Assembly (NCBI GenBank): GCA_032164295.1
Contig: JAJHTX010000011.1
Coordinates: forward strand, 1-64,000
Direction of reading: 5' to 3'
DNA length: 64,000 nt
Source: Inonotus obliquus
Taxonomy: Eukaryota; Basidiomycota; Agaricomycetes; Hymenochaetales; Hymenochaetaceae
The position numbers and the translations under genes are program-made. Positions 1-11,639 of this stretch are shown in pieces. Positions within the stretch are counted from its first letter, which is position 1. Every line of letters starts with the position of its first letter. The notes beneath the pieces are model-generated. The model saw only the letters and a program-made list of their open reading frames with translations, searched no databases and was not told the origin of the DNA.

Positions 1-145
1 TAACCCTAAGCCTAACCCTAACCCTAAGCCTAACCCTAAGCCTAACCCTAAGCCTAACCCTAACCCTAACCCAAGCCTAACCCTAAAGCCTAACCCAAGC
101 CTAACCCTAAAGCCTAACCCAAGCCTAACCCTAAGCCTAAGCCTC
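1..145. repeat. Telomeric repeat tract (C-strand, left chromosome end)
   Basis: The window opens with head-to-tail CCCTAA units mixed with GCCTAA units, i.e. TTAGGG and TTAGGC on the G strand. C-rich repeats at the 5' end of the plus strand are what a left chromosome end should show. The inner part is more degenerate and forms a 24-bp higher-order repeat that occurs twice (81-104 and 105-128), each copy joining CCCTAAA, GCCTAA, CCCAA and GCCTAA. Tract ends near 145 where G/C homopolymers begin. TTAGGG is the standard fungal unit; the frequent TTAGGC variant is unusual. Confidence 0.95.
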
Positions 146-2226
146 CCATCAGACTATTTCTTTTTTTGGGGGGGATCCCATCATGTCAAGATGATGGGAG
201 GGGGGGGGTCCCAACACTCTTGGCTGATGGGAGGGGGGTCCCACTTTCCCACACAGAGAATGGCCCTCAGCACAAGAACTGATGGTTGGAATTGGGCGAG
301 AGAGGTACCGTTGGAAAGGCAAACCTAGGGGCTTTCCCATGAAGAGAAGAACCCAAAAGTTCCCACGGCGGAATCTTGACCAAGATTCCGACAGGAATAT
401 ATATAGAGTTTGGTTATGTGACTTTGGAACAGAAAAAGCATTCATTTTTGGAGGGCTTCGTAAGAATCCGGACCCAAAATCGGTTGAAAACTGTCTGAGG
501 AAGAGTATGACAAATAATGAATGTATGTGATTAAGAGATCAGATGTTAGAAAAATAAATAAAAAGAAAAGAGAAAATAAATGTGAGTTCATAACAATGAC
601 TAGATGTAAAGTCTTTAATTCTTGACCTTATAGGTGATTCAGCAGCAGGGCTTTGATCCCTGGTATGTTAGGACAGTAGTTCAATTTCTCACCTATAGGC
701 AAAGAGACTCAGATATGCTACAATTTTGGGGTTGTCCTTTCTAATCATCTTTCTGCTCCATTTTATATATATAAGGAACTGTCAACTGGCAGGTCGACTA
801 TATACTCTATCACAGCCTACTGTTCCTAACAAACTACCTATGAATACTATACTCCCAATCTGCACTTGTATCGACTGGTTCATTCACATCAACTCTATCT
901 CTTTCTTCCACTAATTAATCACCCACATTAGCAATAATGGACAATTCTTCCCAAGTCTCTTATGCTATTCTAAAGGGTACACCCTACAGTTAGTGGAGTA
1001 AAGAGGATGGTTTTATTTTGCCTACACTAGAGATCTATATTATAGAGTCATTCATGCACTATAACCATATATATTGTCAATTGCTCTCAACTGTACCTTC
1101 CTAAAAGTCTTTATTGGAAATATGATTTTAGCAAAAAGAATCAGATTTTTAATTATTGAAATGCATGAGTTATGACCAGTGCAATACTAAGGGAGGAAAT
1201 TCTGCAAATGACTGTGCTGATATGTTGTCCTGCTTTATCATGAAGGGATTAACAGCATGTCTCAGAATGTTGTACACAAATGCCTCCTATACTGACATGA
1301 ATTTAGTCGCCTGAATTAGATTTTTTCATGAAGTATTTTATGAGCCAAAATTTTTACATTGTCCTGGGAAAGAAGGTAAGGAATGGACTTAATAAGGTAG
1401 TCTTTTTTGTTCTGCTACGCACACACAAAATTTCTCAGATATTTTTACATGAGCGGAAGTGCATTTTCAAGTGCTTTTTTTTTATAGTTATATCATATTT
1501 TAATGTATAGTATTGACTATGAAATCAACCCATTTGTTGATTTTTGGGAATTTGGGGCATGATGCATGTCAAATTTGATGTGATTCACGGGATGTGACAA
1601 TACTTCTGCAAATGACTGTAAATTAAGTTGAAATTTCCACACAAATTCTTTTGCACATCATTCTTGTGATATCAGGCCTCATTTCTTTAGGGTTTTATTG
1701 TATACTTGAAACTCAATCAAAAAAATCCACGCAAAAAATCACAGAATGTTGATATCATATATCATAACATATGTATAAAGTTTGGTGTGAATTAGAAAAT
1801 TTGTAAGATACAAACAGGTGTTTTATACAGCTATACATGTGCATGCATGGAAGCATGTCAGTGTGAACTCAAGGTATTGACTGACTGTTATTGGGATGGA
1901 CATACACGTTAGCAGATTGCCTAAAGCATCTTCTCTGCTCATCTTCACAAGTGCACCAATTGTAAGGGTAAGGGAGAGAACAAGTCTCTTGAGCAGTGAG
2001 TGGCGACGAGCCGTTATGGGAAAATAATACCATATACATACATATTGCTGGTCGCGCAGTAAACTTGATGTCCTTACGGCGGCAAAAGAGCTCTGCTCAC
2101 CGTCTCATTCTTTGCTCCCTCCTCTGTTCACTCAGGGAACAAGTAAGAAAAACGTAAGCTTGGGCCAAGCTCCGTTTCATAACGAAGTCATGATGCTAAC
2201 GACTCTTGATAGATTCCATACCCTGA
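146..2226. other. Subtelomeric non-coding region
   Basis: About 2 kb with no credible gene. Just inside the telomere, 175-200 contains a hairpin (TCCCATCAT / ATGATGGGA around a 6-nt loop), followed by two direct copies of a TGATGGGAGG...TCCCA motif around 192-243. From about 540 to 2000 the sequence is AT-rich and full of stops. The short ORFs show no domain, no paired introns and no recognisable protein. The last 200 bp are probably the promoter and 5' leader of the Vps74 gene. Confidence 0.6.
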
Positions 2227-3551
2227 ATGTCATCTGGTTTAGTCCAGAGGCGAAGAGCGGCAGGCGCGTCTTCCTCCACACAGGACGAAGAGTTCGGTGG
2301 GACATGGGGCTCAGTGTCGCAGGACAACAGCATAGGCGGTTCCGGCGCCGGAAGCTCGACTCTGGCCCAGCCAATAACTGGGAACGGTTCGGCCCATGCT
2401 GGAACAGCATTTGAAGGCGGTAGTAAAATCGCATTCGACCCACGCGATCTCGAGTTGGAAGATGCAGATATCCGGGGTTCTGGCGGAAAGATGCCTCGGC
2501 TGACTATTATGGAGGAAGTTTTATTACTTGGAATAAAGGATAAGCAGGTGCGAGATTCACCGCTTCTTTGGTAGATACATAGATGCTCAGAATTTCCCCT
2601 GCATCATCATAAATCAAGGGTTACTTGTCATTCTGGAACGACAATATCTCTTACGCGCTTCGAGGATGTATACTCATCGAGCTTGCTCTTCGACGACGCA
2701 TCTCAGTCTCCCGCGACCCTCTACGAAAACGATTCCCGCTCTCCGAGCGAGTCATTGAAGTCCTCGATGCCCGACCTACAGGCGAGACTCTTCTTGACGA
2801 GGCTCTAAAAATGATCGTGGCAACTTCCTTATCACAGGCTTCTGCCCCTGCTTCCCCGACATCACCCGCCACCACTCCAGAGTACATGTCTGTCAATACA
2901 TGGATCGACCTGCTGAGTGGCGAAACGTGGAATCTCATGAAGATTGGTTTCCAGCTCAAGCAGGTCCGTGAGCGCCTCGCAAAGGGACTAGTTGACAAGG
3001 GCGTCCTGCGCACAGAGAAGCGAAATTTCCTGCTCTTTGACATGGCAACCCACCCTGTCGCAGATGCACGTACAAAAGAGAGCATTGTTCGTCGCGTCAC
3101 GACCCTACTCAACGCACAAACACGGGCTATCCCTCCAGGGTCCCTAGGCAAGGAGGGTGAACAATGTCGGGTGACACGTATAGTAGTCCTATGCTGCGCT
3201 GCTTACGCTGCCAGTGTCCTGGATAACTGCTTTTCGCGACTCGGATATGACGAGCGAGAAGCGGCCTTCGCTCGTGCGGAGGATATTCTCGCGGAGTTCG
3301 CATCCTGGCCATTCGGTGCTGCTTCGGGATCAGGTACCGCAACGCCACGTCGAAGAGAAGCCGCAAAGATTGGAATGGGTAGTAGTGATGGTGGCAGCCA
3401 GCCGGGCAGGGAGTCGATATTGGGTCTCATTGACGGTGTTCGAGCAGAGATGCACCCGACTGGACCAGGAGTGAGCGATGATGAAGATAGATGCTTCGAG
3501 CTGATTGCAGCTGTCCTAGACATACTATCTCGCCTTGATTCCTTGCTATGA
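2227..3551 (+). CDS. VPS74: GOLPH3/Vps74-like Golgi phosphoprotein (GPP34 family)
   Basis: Two exons, 2227-2547 and 2619-3551, joined across a 71-nt GT-AG intron give 417 residues. The junction restores the family motif DKQ-GYLSFWND, followed by ISYALRGCILIELALR, which is diagnostic of GOLPH3/Vps74. An N-terminal basic QRRR stretch precedes a Gly/Ser-rich linker. The C-terminus ends VLDILSRLDSLL as in other members. Family knowledge: these proteins bind PI4P on Golgi membranes and retain glycosyltransferases by binding their cytosolic tails. A Gly/Ser-rich insertion around residues 335-365 is a lineage-specific loop. Start chosen at the MSSGL methionine, which matches fungal orthologues as I remember them. 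Confidence 0.92.
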
Positions 3552-3894
3552 TCACCGTCTCTATTGCCTCATCCGCTTCCTTCTTCTGCCTTATTACACA
3601 CCCCTGCCTTCGTACTTCGTTGCATTGTTATTAGTTCGTTCGTCTGCTGTCGGTTATTGTTCTTGGTGAAGTGAAATAATTCTGCCTTATGAGTGAGTCT
3701 ATGGATATCTAGACCTGTCATCCGGTCGAATAGGATTATCTATGTAAAAATGCATACAAGTACAAATGCGGGCCTTCGGAGAAAATAACATAGGGTATAG
3801 GTCCAATAGTTAATCATACTGTAAATCAAGGCAAGGATCGATGCAAAGTAGGACAGATTCCAAAGGCATAAGCTAAGGAACGATACGGACAGCA

Positions 3895-6674
3895 TTAACT
3901 CATGTCGATGAAGGAGTTATACTTGTGCCCTGCGCCATTTTCCGCATGCATTTCAGTAGTGGAACGTACTCTAGATCGGGTATTCGCACCATCACTTAGA
4001 GAACGCTGACGCGTGTAAGTCTGATTCGCGCGAAACGAAAGAGGGGATGTCGGTGTCGTGGAATGAGGAAAACGAGGGTGCGTTGTCCAGAAATAGTCAA
4101 CCAAGCGATGCTCTGGAATAGATTCCAGAGGCGATGCTGAGTATCGAATTCGGGGAGAGCGGGTGCCGCAATGCAAATTTGATAGTGGGGCATGAGCGGA
4201 GGTTGATGGGATATCAATGGTTGGACGAACAGGAAGCAGTTCTCTCCCAGCAGAGATAGGCGAAGCGGTAGATTTGCGACCAGGTGACGAGCACGGACCA
4301 CGTAGGAGACGTTCGCGGGAGGCGGGAGCATCCGAGACGCTGTGTTGAAGGCGGAGGGATGTATCAATTTGACCTTCAAGCGAAGACCTGCCAGGCAGCT
4401 GATCGCCTATCAACGGTTCCAGTGTTTCGGGCAACAACTGTCCACCACTGCTATCGCCACTGTCGGGACTATATGACAGTCCTTTCCCGTCATGTCTGAA
4501 GATATCGTGTGGATACCGCGGGGAGAGTCCAGAGGGTTTTGCATTACTGGGTAGCACGGAACGGAAACTCGATGGAACTGGGACCTCGTTATCGGGAGAT
4601 AACTTCGTGCTACTGGAGAACTCGAGACTTTCAATTGTTCGGGACTCGGCGCATTCTGCTTGATTGGATGATTGCGAGAAATGAGCATGCACGAGATGCT
4701 CTTCACGCTGCATTTGGATCCATGGTGATGATTCGATGTCACCAAACTTGCTCAAACCACTCAAACGAGGATCTGGTAGGTTGAGGCGCAGTGGGGAGAA
4801 TAACGGCACGCCGACCGGATCCGAATTACCGGCACTAGCTTCTGTTGAAAAATGGTGCACGGACGTCCCGGAACCAGTAGATGAATAGTAATCGAGTTCG
4901 TCGCTAAGATCAACGACGAGTCCTTGCCGTCGGCCTGGCCCTGGGCGTTCCCGACGCGTGTGTGAAGGAGTGAGATGGGATCGAAACATTCCACGGACAT
5001 ATTCTTCGACCTCTCCTTCTATCCTCGCGCCCGTTCCTGATGCTGCCATATTCGACATCTCTATTTCATTACTCAACTCTCCGACTCGTGCATTATTCTG
5101 GCTTCCATTCCTGACCCTTCTAGGCCATCGGTTTGACCACAGATTTGCAAGTCCATCATTTCCCTGGCGTGAACCAACTAGTAGGACATTTGGCCTTGTG
5201 AATGAAAATAGGACGACGTCGATTAGACCTCCAAGTTTAAAGAGAGATGCAGCGGCGGCTATTACCCCAAACGGAACTTCATGTCTAATTGACGACTTTG
5301 AAGAATGTTCAGTAAAGGACATCCAACGCGTTACGGAAAGTGGGAGGATTATGATCTATTGCGGTAGGAAATCCAAGAATGGAGGTTATTGAACGCGGAA
5401 GGAGTAAGGAATCGGAAAGAAGTCCAAGAGAAACCAACATACAATGTAACAGAAGGGATACCATAACATCTTCCGTGCTTCGAGGGTCCCTCTCCCTTCT
5501 AGATCGCCATCCTCTCCGGTTCCCCCTCTTCCCCTCTCCGGCAGCTGTCTATCCCCAGCTCTACTCACGTCTGGGCTTCCTCTCCACCAACCATAATAGC
5601 GACCAAGCACCCCTCCTTGGTCTCGTCCTCCTCTAAGAGTACCTCGCAGGCGAAGAAATAACAGGCCATACACAATTCCGGAGATGAGAGCCGCGAACCA
5701 CGCAAAGGCGTAGCTAGCCCCTGCTCTCAAGGCGATATGGGAAGCTCCAATGTAGCACCAAGCCGGAGAGGGCTTGTAGAGAAATTCGGCGTCGCCTGAA
5801 GAGAAATTGAGAGCCGGGATAAGAATAAGAAGGACCTTTAAGCCAGAAGTGAGGAGAGATTCTTTAATGGCATTAATATTCTAAAACTATTTTCACGCTT
5901 ACAAGAAAAGTCCACATGCTGATCAAGACTGATGATCCAATGACACGTGTGCGAGGAGGTGTCCACCGGAAAAAAATGACAAAGAAGGTATGTAGCGCAA
6001 TTGCCTATAAATGATCGGGGAAAGAGAGGATGAGCTATATGGACTTCCCGATGAAGAATAACAGACAAACAAGAGTGGACAAAGCTACTGCCGGCATCCC
6101 GATATGCTCCAAACCGCCTAACGAAAGCAAGGAAACGTGAGTCATGCCCAAGAAGGATAGACAATAGTCGCGTACCTTGCGCTGAGCAGAAGGCACCGCA
6201 TGATGTGCGTCCTTCATTGACCCATTTCCAATTGAGAATGCCACTTAATGCAACTAACATGTCTGAGACTAGCAGGGAAAGCTGCAGAGAATAAAATAGA
6301 ATTCAATACAGGATCGCGGTAGACAGCCACACGCACGCACAAAATAAGCGTCGATATCCGTCTTTAAAAAGACTGGAGAGGAGGTGTACCGAACAGACTT
6401 CACGACACGAATCTTGCACCACTATTAGCACGTTTACAAGCAACCGGAGGAGTCGGAGGGAGGAACGCACGACGTAGAGCGCCAGGGTAGCAAAAACAGC
6501 TGAGAGAGAACAAAAGGAGAACAAAATAATAAACTAAACGGGGAACTAAGTCAGATTTCCAGGGTGACAAGGGCACAGGGCGAGACGTACTTTGAGTCCG
6601 ACTAACTGGTCACTCGTCAAAGTTCTACAGCAGCTTTGAGGACCAACATCAGCGCAACTATGATCGTGGACCAT
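3895..6674 (-). CDS. Git3-like seven-transmembrane G-protein-coupled receptor
   Basis: Re-assembled from eight exons: 6674-6591, 6533-6438, 6361-6341, 6281-6176, 6117-6071, 6004-5903, 5835-5443 and 5355-3895, which join in frame to 769 residues. Donors read GTACGT, GTAAAC, GTGCGT, GTACGC, GTTTGT, GTAAGC and GTATGT. The product starts with a short Cys-containing ectodomain, then helices such as FIILFSFCSLSAVFATLALY (TM1), a WKWVNEG...FCSAQG loop, ALHTFFVIFFRW, KPSPAWCYIGASH, and RKMLWYPFCYI-IIILPLSVTRW before the last helix ending TRPNVLL. This pattern fits fungal glucose/cAMP-type receptors that signal through Gpa2-class G proteins. About 420 C-terminal residues form a Ser/Pro-rich cytosolic tail. 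One exon is only 21 nt. Tail-to-tail with the Vps74 gene. The ligand is unknown. Confidence 0.88.
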
Positions 6675-7815
6675 TAGATGGACTAATTTTCTCGTTATCT
6701 AGCGCACATGGGTGCTGACGGTGAAGCCAAGCCGTGTAACAAAGAGAGGAAGTGAACAAGGACGACGGAAGGAAAACGAGAACTTTTACTAACAGTCTCA
6801 GGTTTTTGGCATAAACGAAGCCACTGCGCCATTGATGATCACAAGCTGCGACAGTGTTGGACAGAGTATGGCGCAGAGTAAAGCAGTGTCGCGGAACAGC
6901 GGTTGCTCGCTGCGCTGGCAAGAAAAGAGCCCGAGGAGGCCGACGCTACGACACGCAGTGCATGTGCCGACCGAGAATAGTCACGGCGACGGTCATAGTA
7001 AAGCACTGCAGCCGCTGGTGATCCAGCGAGGCATGTTTCAAAGTTGAAGATGAACTCGCGGGCCGGACATTTGACAATGAAGACTCCGAGGCAAGCAAGC
7101 CAGAGAAGAAAAAACAAGAACTGGTGAAAGTTGTTAATCAAATCACGACGGGCTTGCCCTGTCCTGACGCGGACGAGGATATATCGACAAGGGAACACGA
7201 TCATCAAGGAGCTGAGACGACGCCGAGTCTGTTCGTTGTTCTTCCATCTCCTTACTTCGCCTTCGCGTCTCCTCTCGAGATCGTGCGCAGCAAAGAATGT
7301 CATGGATATATGATGAGCTCGCAGTCGTTCGCTGACAGGCGGTGAGAGCATGGCGAATTAGTGGTTAAACAGTTAGAAAGAAAAGTACTGTAATGTTTTT
7401 GAAGGAGGTTACATAATCATCTCGGTGGATTCCTTCACTTCCGCTTCTGGCTTCTGGCGCTCATCGGTCGGGTTGGTTGGAAAGTTTTTATCAGAATCAA
7501 CTGCGGTGATGGAACTATCACTGGACTGAGATGATATCCTGGTACACAGACAGACGCAAATGAAGGACCATGGATATGGGACCAAGCATCCCGTACAACG
7601 CAAGAGTGAAACAAGTGGGGAGTACTTCCATTCTGCTTCCATTCTGAATGAACTAGCAGAAGAGGAAGGGTTCAATATTTGAGTGCACTGTAAACACCGT
7701 ATTTCCATTGCAACTCATGTTGCGTACCAGCACGCAACCGGAATACTGCCATCTGAGTTCGTTTATAAGGCTCGGCAATCTATCATTTTGTGCTACGTAA
7801 CTTTCCTGGCATCCT
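6675..7815. other. Intergenic region with long receptor leader
   Basis: Between the receptor start and the downstream end of the next minus-strand gene. 6675-7350 is probably the receptor promoter and leader; it holds a 170-codon open frame on the minus strand (7351-6839) that looks basic and low-complexity and has no recognisable domain. A second minus-strand frame at 7708-7409 ends in a Ser/Glu-rich stretch that could be a C-terminal tail exon of the DUF6533 gene above it, but I cannot place splice sites for it. Confidence 0.4.
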
Positions 7816-9206
7816 TCAATCACTTCCAACAGAACTCCCGAATGCGACCCGGCTTTTGAATGTAAGTAGAAGGAGCCGCGTGTTTATCGTTGATATTGCT
7901 GACTCCGAAAGTGATATCACCATGAAAGGTAGAGTTTCCTGGAAGCCTTGTCGTTAATGAAAAGTTTATAAAACAAGAATAATGCGCTGTCTCACGCTAT
8001 CCATTATGCAAAGAAGAAGGTTTATAGCCCGAATTGCTATGGTAGTAAAAGGCGAAAGTTAGTCATTTTTAAGTCTTGAAGCATGGAAGATTTACTCCAA
8101 GCTGTCTTATTGAAGCGAATATACGTCAGACGGATCATTTCAAAAGGTGAGCTCGACGCTTACAAGGATCAACGCGAAACCATCTTTGTATAGAACCTCC
8201 ATTAACCTCTGACTGGGCGAGCGGGGCCGGTCCATTGCATTCCAAATGACAAGTCCGAGTACGTAGACGTCAAAGGCCACCTGATTATACTGGTTTAAGG
8301 AGAAACTTAACCCTGAGATTTAAACTCTTGCCTGGGCACTCCAAAGGCCGGTCAAGTAGCTTTTGGAGACGAGACACCGACTTAAACCTGAAGCGGAAAC
8401 GTACGCCGCCAATTCCAAGGCAAATGAGTTCATCGTTCAATTTGCAAGCCAGTTGAATTGCCAACTTACTGGCCATATCACGTAAAGCCAGTGCAAGAAA
8501 CGCAATGGTGGCAATATTGATGGATAGAATTCCGAATACAAGAAGAGGAATAATGCTTCGTCTGTGATCCCATAAAGTGAATGTTCGGTATATAACGAGA
8601 CCTTTTAATGTGATGATCGTCAGTCACCGAGAAAACTATCCATTAAAAAGAAATACAGACCATGACCAACTGCCTCACAGACGAACAAGAGAAGAGAAGA
8701 GGCGATCACTGAGTGTTTGCACCTAAATCCAATATATCAGACTACCGACTCCTGTCTATTCTTACGAAGCAGTCACTATATGCAATATTAGGGCGTTAGG
8801 GAATTTTGGAAGGCGAGAATATCATTAAAAATGTTGCTCACCCATTCCGCTGACAAAGGCCACTGAGAGGTAGCATCTGCAAGTGTCTAATTTAATGATG
8901 GCCAGAAGATGCAATGGTACACTGACTCAACACGAGAAGAATCATGGTTAAGATTATTAGAAAACGGTACGTAGCATAGACCAGCCTCGGAACTGTCAGT
9001 TGCCATTTCCATATTATACGTGCTTCCGTTTGAAACAATACTATATAGTCATAGAGCACTAGCGTGAGCCCCGAAACTAGCATTCAGCAAACAAGAGTAA
9101 GAGGATGACGTTGAGCGAAAAGTTAGTTGTACCCACCTGCCAGGTATTTTCCGGCTAACGTTTCATTGAAAGTTGAGCGACGAACGACTGTAAAACCGTT
9201 AGTCAT
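7816..9206 (-). CDS. DUF6533-type fungal multipass membrane protein (copy A)
   Basis: Exon 1 (9206-9137) encodes MTNGF...KYLA and splices at GTGGGT to 9076, restoring VSGLTLVLYDYIVLF and then TEARIIWKW, the DUF6533 signature. Later exons read CKHSVIASSLLLFVCEAVGH (about 8770-8700), LVIYRTFTLWDHRRS (from 8601, ending at a GTAAGT donor near 8470), VAFDVYVLGLVIWNAMDRPR (about 8265-8155), AIRAINLLLCIMDS (about 8023-7985) and a last exon with SLSESAISTINTRLL ending at 7816. Each piece has a matching counterpart in copy B at 37909-39348. Function of the family is unknown; it is expanded in Agaricomycetes and predicted to be a plasma-membrane protein. The reading phase between two middle exons is unresolved, so a degenerate copy cannot be excluded. 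Confidence 0.72.
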
Positions 9207-9965
9207 TAGGAAAGAGATGGCCGTCGGGTGTACTGAGGAAGGGAGAGTCGAAGAGAGCAGTCCAGTAGCTCAGTTATAGGCTATACAGCTCCATAAATCA
9301 AGATGATCAATCTCCAGGTATCAACTAGAATCCCGACGTGCTGATGGCCGCCAAAAACGTGTAGGATACAATCTTTCATCTTGATTTCGAGGCGCTAAGG
9401 TTGGAGATGATGCATATCAGGTTTGATCCTTAGTTTAACAACTCCAATAATAGGTTGTCTTCATACCCAATATGGACGCTTGCGGTTAGCAAATCCTACA
9501 CGGACGTCTATTCAGAGGCTCGGAGGTTTGATGTTAGCCAGTTGAGAATAAGCATAGCGAGGACTTTATCTCCGAACAGCCCTCTTGCTCCGGCACCCCT
9601 GATGGATCGAAAACATCCTCGTGTCCCTCGAGACTGGTGATCCAACCCGGAAGCCGACGGTGTGACGTTGATGAAATCCTCACTGGATCCGTTCAGCGGA
9701 AAACATTGCAGTAAGATATTGACACGTGTTTCCGAGAGTGTAATGCTGTAAAGATGGAATGGGAAACTGAATGACAGTGGACAAATTTGCATTGCAGGGA
9801 GCGACATTATGTGCAGACAGAACCACAGAAAGGAGGGCCAAGCAGCCGATCATGTATTGCAACGGACAACAGAAAGAAGCAAAGGTGACGAGAACGGGAG
9901 GATGCATTAAAGTGCGATGGTGAGAGGTAGAAAACGACACTGAAATCACTAATAGGATGAGCATC
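9207..9965. other. Intergenic region
   Basis: About 760 bp between the start of DUF6533 copy A and the 3' end of the next minus-strand gene. The short frames on both strands here have no domain or consistent splice structure. I see no repeat or structured RNA. Confidence 0.5.
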
Positions 9966-11163
9966 TCACCGTCGTGCCGCCCGCTTTCGCTCTCGCCCAC
10001 CATCGTCCTCCGCATCCATATTCACATCTACAGCAACCCCTTGAAGATCACTCATACCCGTGTTCTCTGACCTCGGAGGTGCACTAAGACGAGAGTTTCG
10101 CACCCTTCTTCGCTGAATAGGTGAGCAAGTCGGTGCGGGGCCTTCCAGGAAAGCCATCTCGTCGGCATGGAGCGGTGAATGGTTACCAAGCGCAAAGCTC
10201 GGCAAAGAATTGTTCCTGAGGTCGGAAGGATGGAGGGCCACAGACATGGGAGATGGAGCACATTGATCAAGCAGCATTGCAGCGTGACGCCTTTTCGCTC
10301 CTATCACGGAAGCCATCGATGGATCAGACGAAAAGCTGACGTTGGAAGCGGTGTTAGAGGCATTCATTGTTGTCGAGTTCAGGGGAGCTAAGACGTGTTT
10401 TGCACGAAAGCGAGCACGTGTCAGTGGTCGTCCGCAGGATGGCGGCTGCACAGCCGATCCATGCGGGGAAGAAGCTGGGGGTAACATTATAGAAGGGGAA
10501 GACTGTGAAACTTCATTGGACATTGCAACTGGTAGCCCTGAGGGGTTCCTTGCCGAGATCCCGCTGGCTAAGCGCCGTGTTGGTGTAGATGGAGAGGTAG
10601 AGGTATTCTTTATTCAAATTTCTCAGCATCCCATCCCATGCTCACACAAGAATGAAACTCACCTCACCCGATTTAGGTGACACTTTATCGCGCGTATCAA
10701 TCATCCTTTGCAGTCCTATAGTTGACTTTGGAACACCGCCATGTCTCATCTTTGTTTCCTTATCGTCTTCGTCTTCGTCTTCTTCGCGGGCCTTTAATCG
10801 GAGACTCTCTTGACGAGCTTCAATCCAGTCTAGAATTCTGCCAATGGAAACCGCTTCTGTCCCGCCACTCTCGGGAGCATTCAAATCAAGCTCTGCAGAA
10901 ACTCCATGCTGGATGACGGACATCAAGTCATCGAGCGCCATGGAATATCCAGCATCAAAGTGCCGTTTTGCGGCCCTTTGAGAAGAGCGATATAGGAGAG
11001 TAAGTGACTGAGCAGCGGCTTACATGTCAAGCCGTTAAGTGAAAGGAAAGAGATAGGAGATGAGAGTGGTACCTTTGAATTTATCCATTGTTTCCTGCTC
11101 GGCTTTTGCGATGGAAGAGGATGGCAACGAGCTAGCAAGATTTTTCATGTTGAGGGAGTCCAT
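9966..11163 (-). CDS. Conserved Ser-rich protein, possibly TAPR1/HAPSTR1-like (DUF4588)
   Basis: Three exons, 11163-11073, 11018-10663 and 10607-9966, join in frame to 362 residues. Splice donors are GTACCA and GTGAGT. The N-terminal 110 residues are the conserved part: a helix MDKFKAAAQSLTLLYRSSQR, then HFDAGYSMALDDLM and ILDWIEARQESLRLKAREED followed by an acidic run. The rest is Ser/Pro-rich and low complexity, ending in a basic RERKRAARR tail that could act as a nuclear localisation signal. The helix plus tyrosine-rich FDAGY segment resembles the small nuclear stress regulators of the TAPR1/HAPSTR1 family, but I assign this only tentatively. Divergent from the broken P450 at 11.6 kb. Confidence 0.6.
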
Positions 11164-11630
11164 CTCTTTGAAGGTAATCAAGTGAGGTGAGCAACTGAGA
11201 GTGCTGCCTGGCGAGGAGAGGCACGAGAGCATGACAAGTCACGGTACTACTTGTTACGTAATACGTACTATTGACTCTCGAGTCGAGGTAGTGCTCTTAA
11301 TCGTGTTTATTCCGTCGTTTTCTTGGCTTATAGAGTCGTCTTTCCGCTTGTTTCACTTCACGATGTCACTCCTAGTGCATCTGACTATTATGCGGTTTAC
11401 AGAAACTTTGTTGGGCAACAAAGTTGGCTCAAGATGTCCACGCCTGATTGCTGGGCTTCTTGATATCAGTAGAGTCTGATTACGAGATCTCTCTCAGAAC
11501 CGTCAAGTCACCTTTACTCGTTCAAGGATGTTGGAATTGGAATTGAAACCTCAGCATTCACCAAACTCGCAGTGGATGCCTATGCTGGATATAAGAACGG
11601 TCTTACGAGGCTTGGGTGAGATATCCTGCT
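11164..11630. other. Divergent intergenic region
   Basis: Between the start of the DUF4588-like gene and the first recognisable P450 remnant. It probably holds the promoter of the minus-strand gene. Open frames are short and without domains; the segment around 11528-11620 may be the decayed N-terminus of the P450. Confidence 0.4.
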
Positions 11631-11639
11631 ACGTGCCCT

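Noticed and set aside
2651..3523. Antisense frames across the Vps74 gene (166 and 106 codons)
   Set aside because: They are shadows of the plus-strand coding sequence, Arg/Ser-rich with no domain.
6839..7351. 170-codon minus-strand frame upstream of the GPCR
   Set aside because: No recognisable domain; joining it to the receptor would add a basic N-terminus ahead of an already complete ectodomain. Kept only as possible leader.
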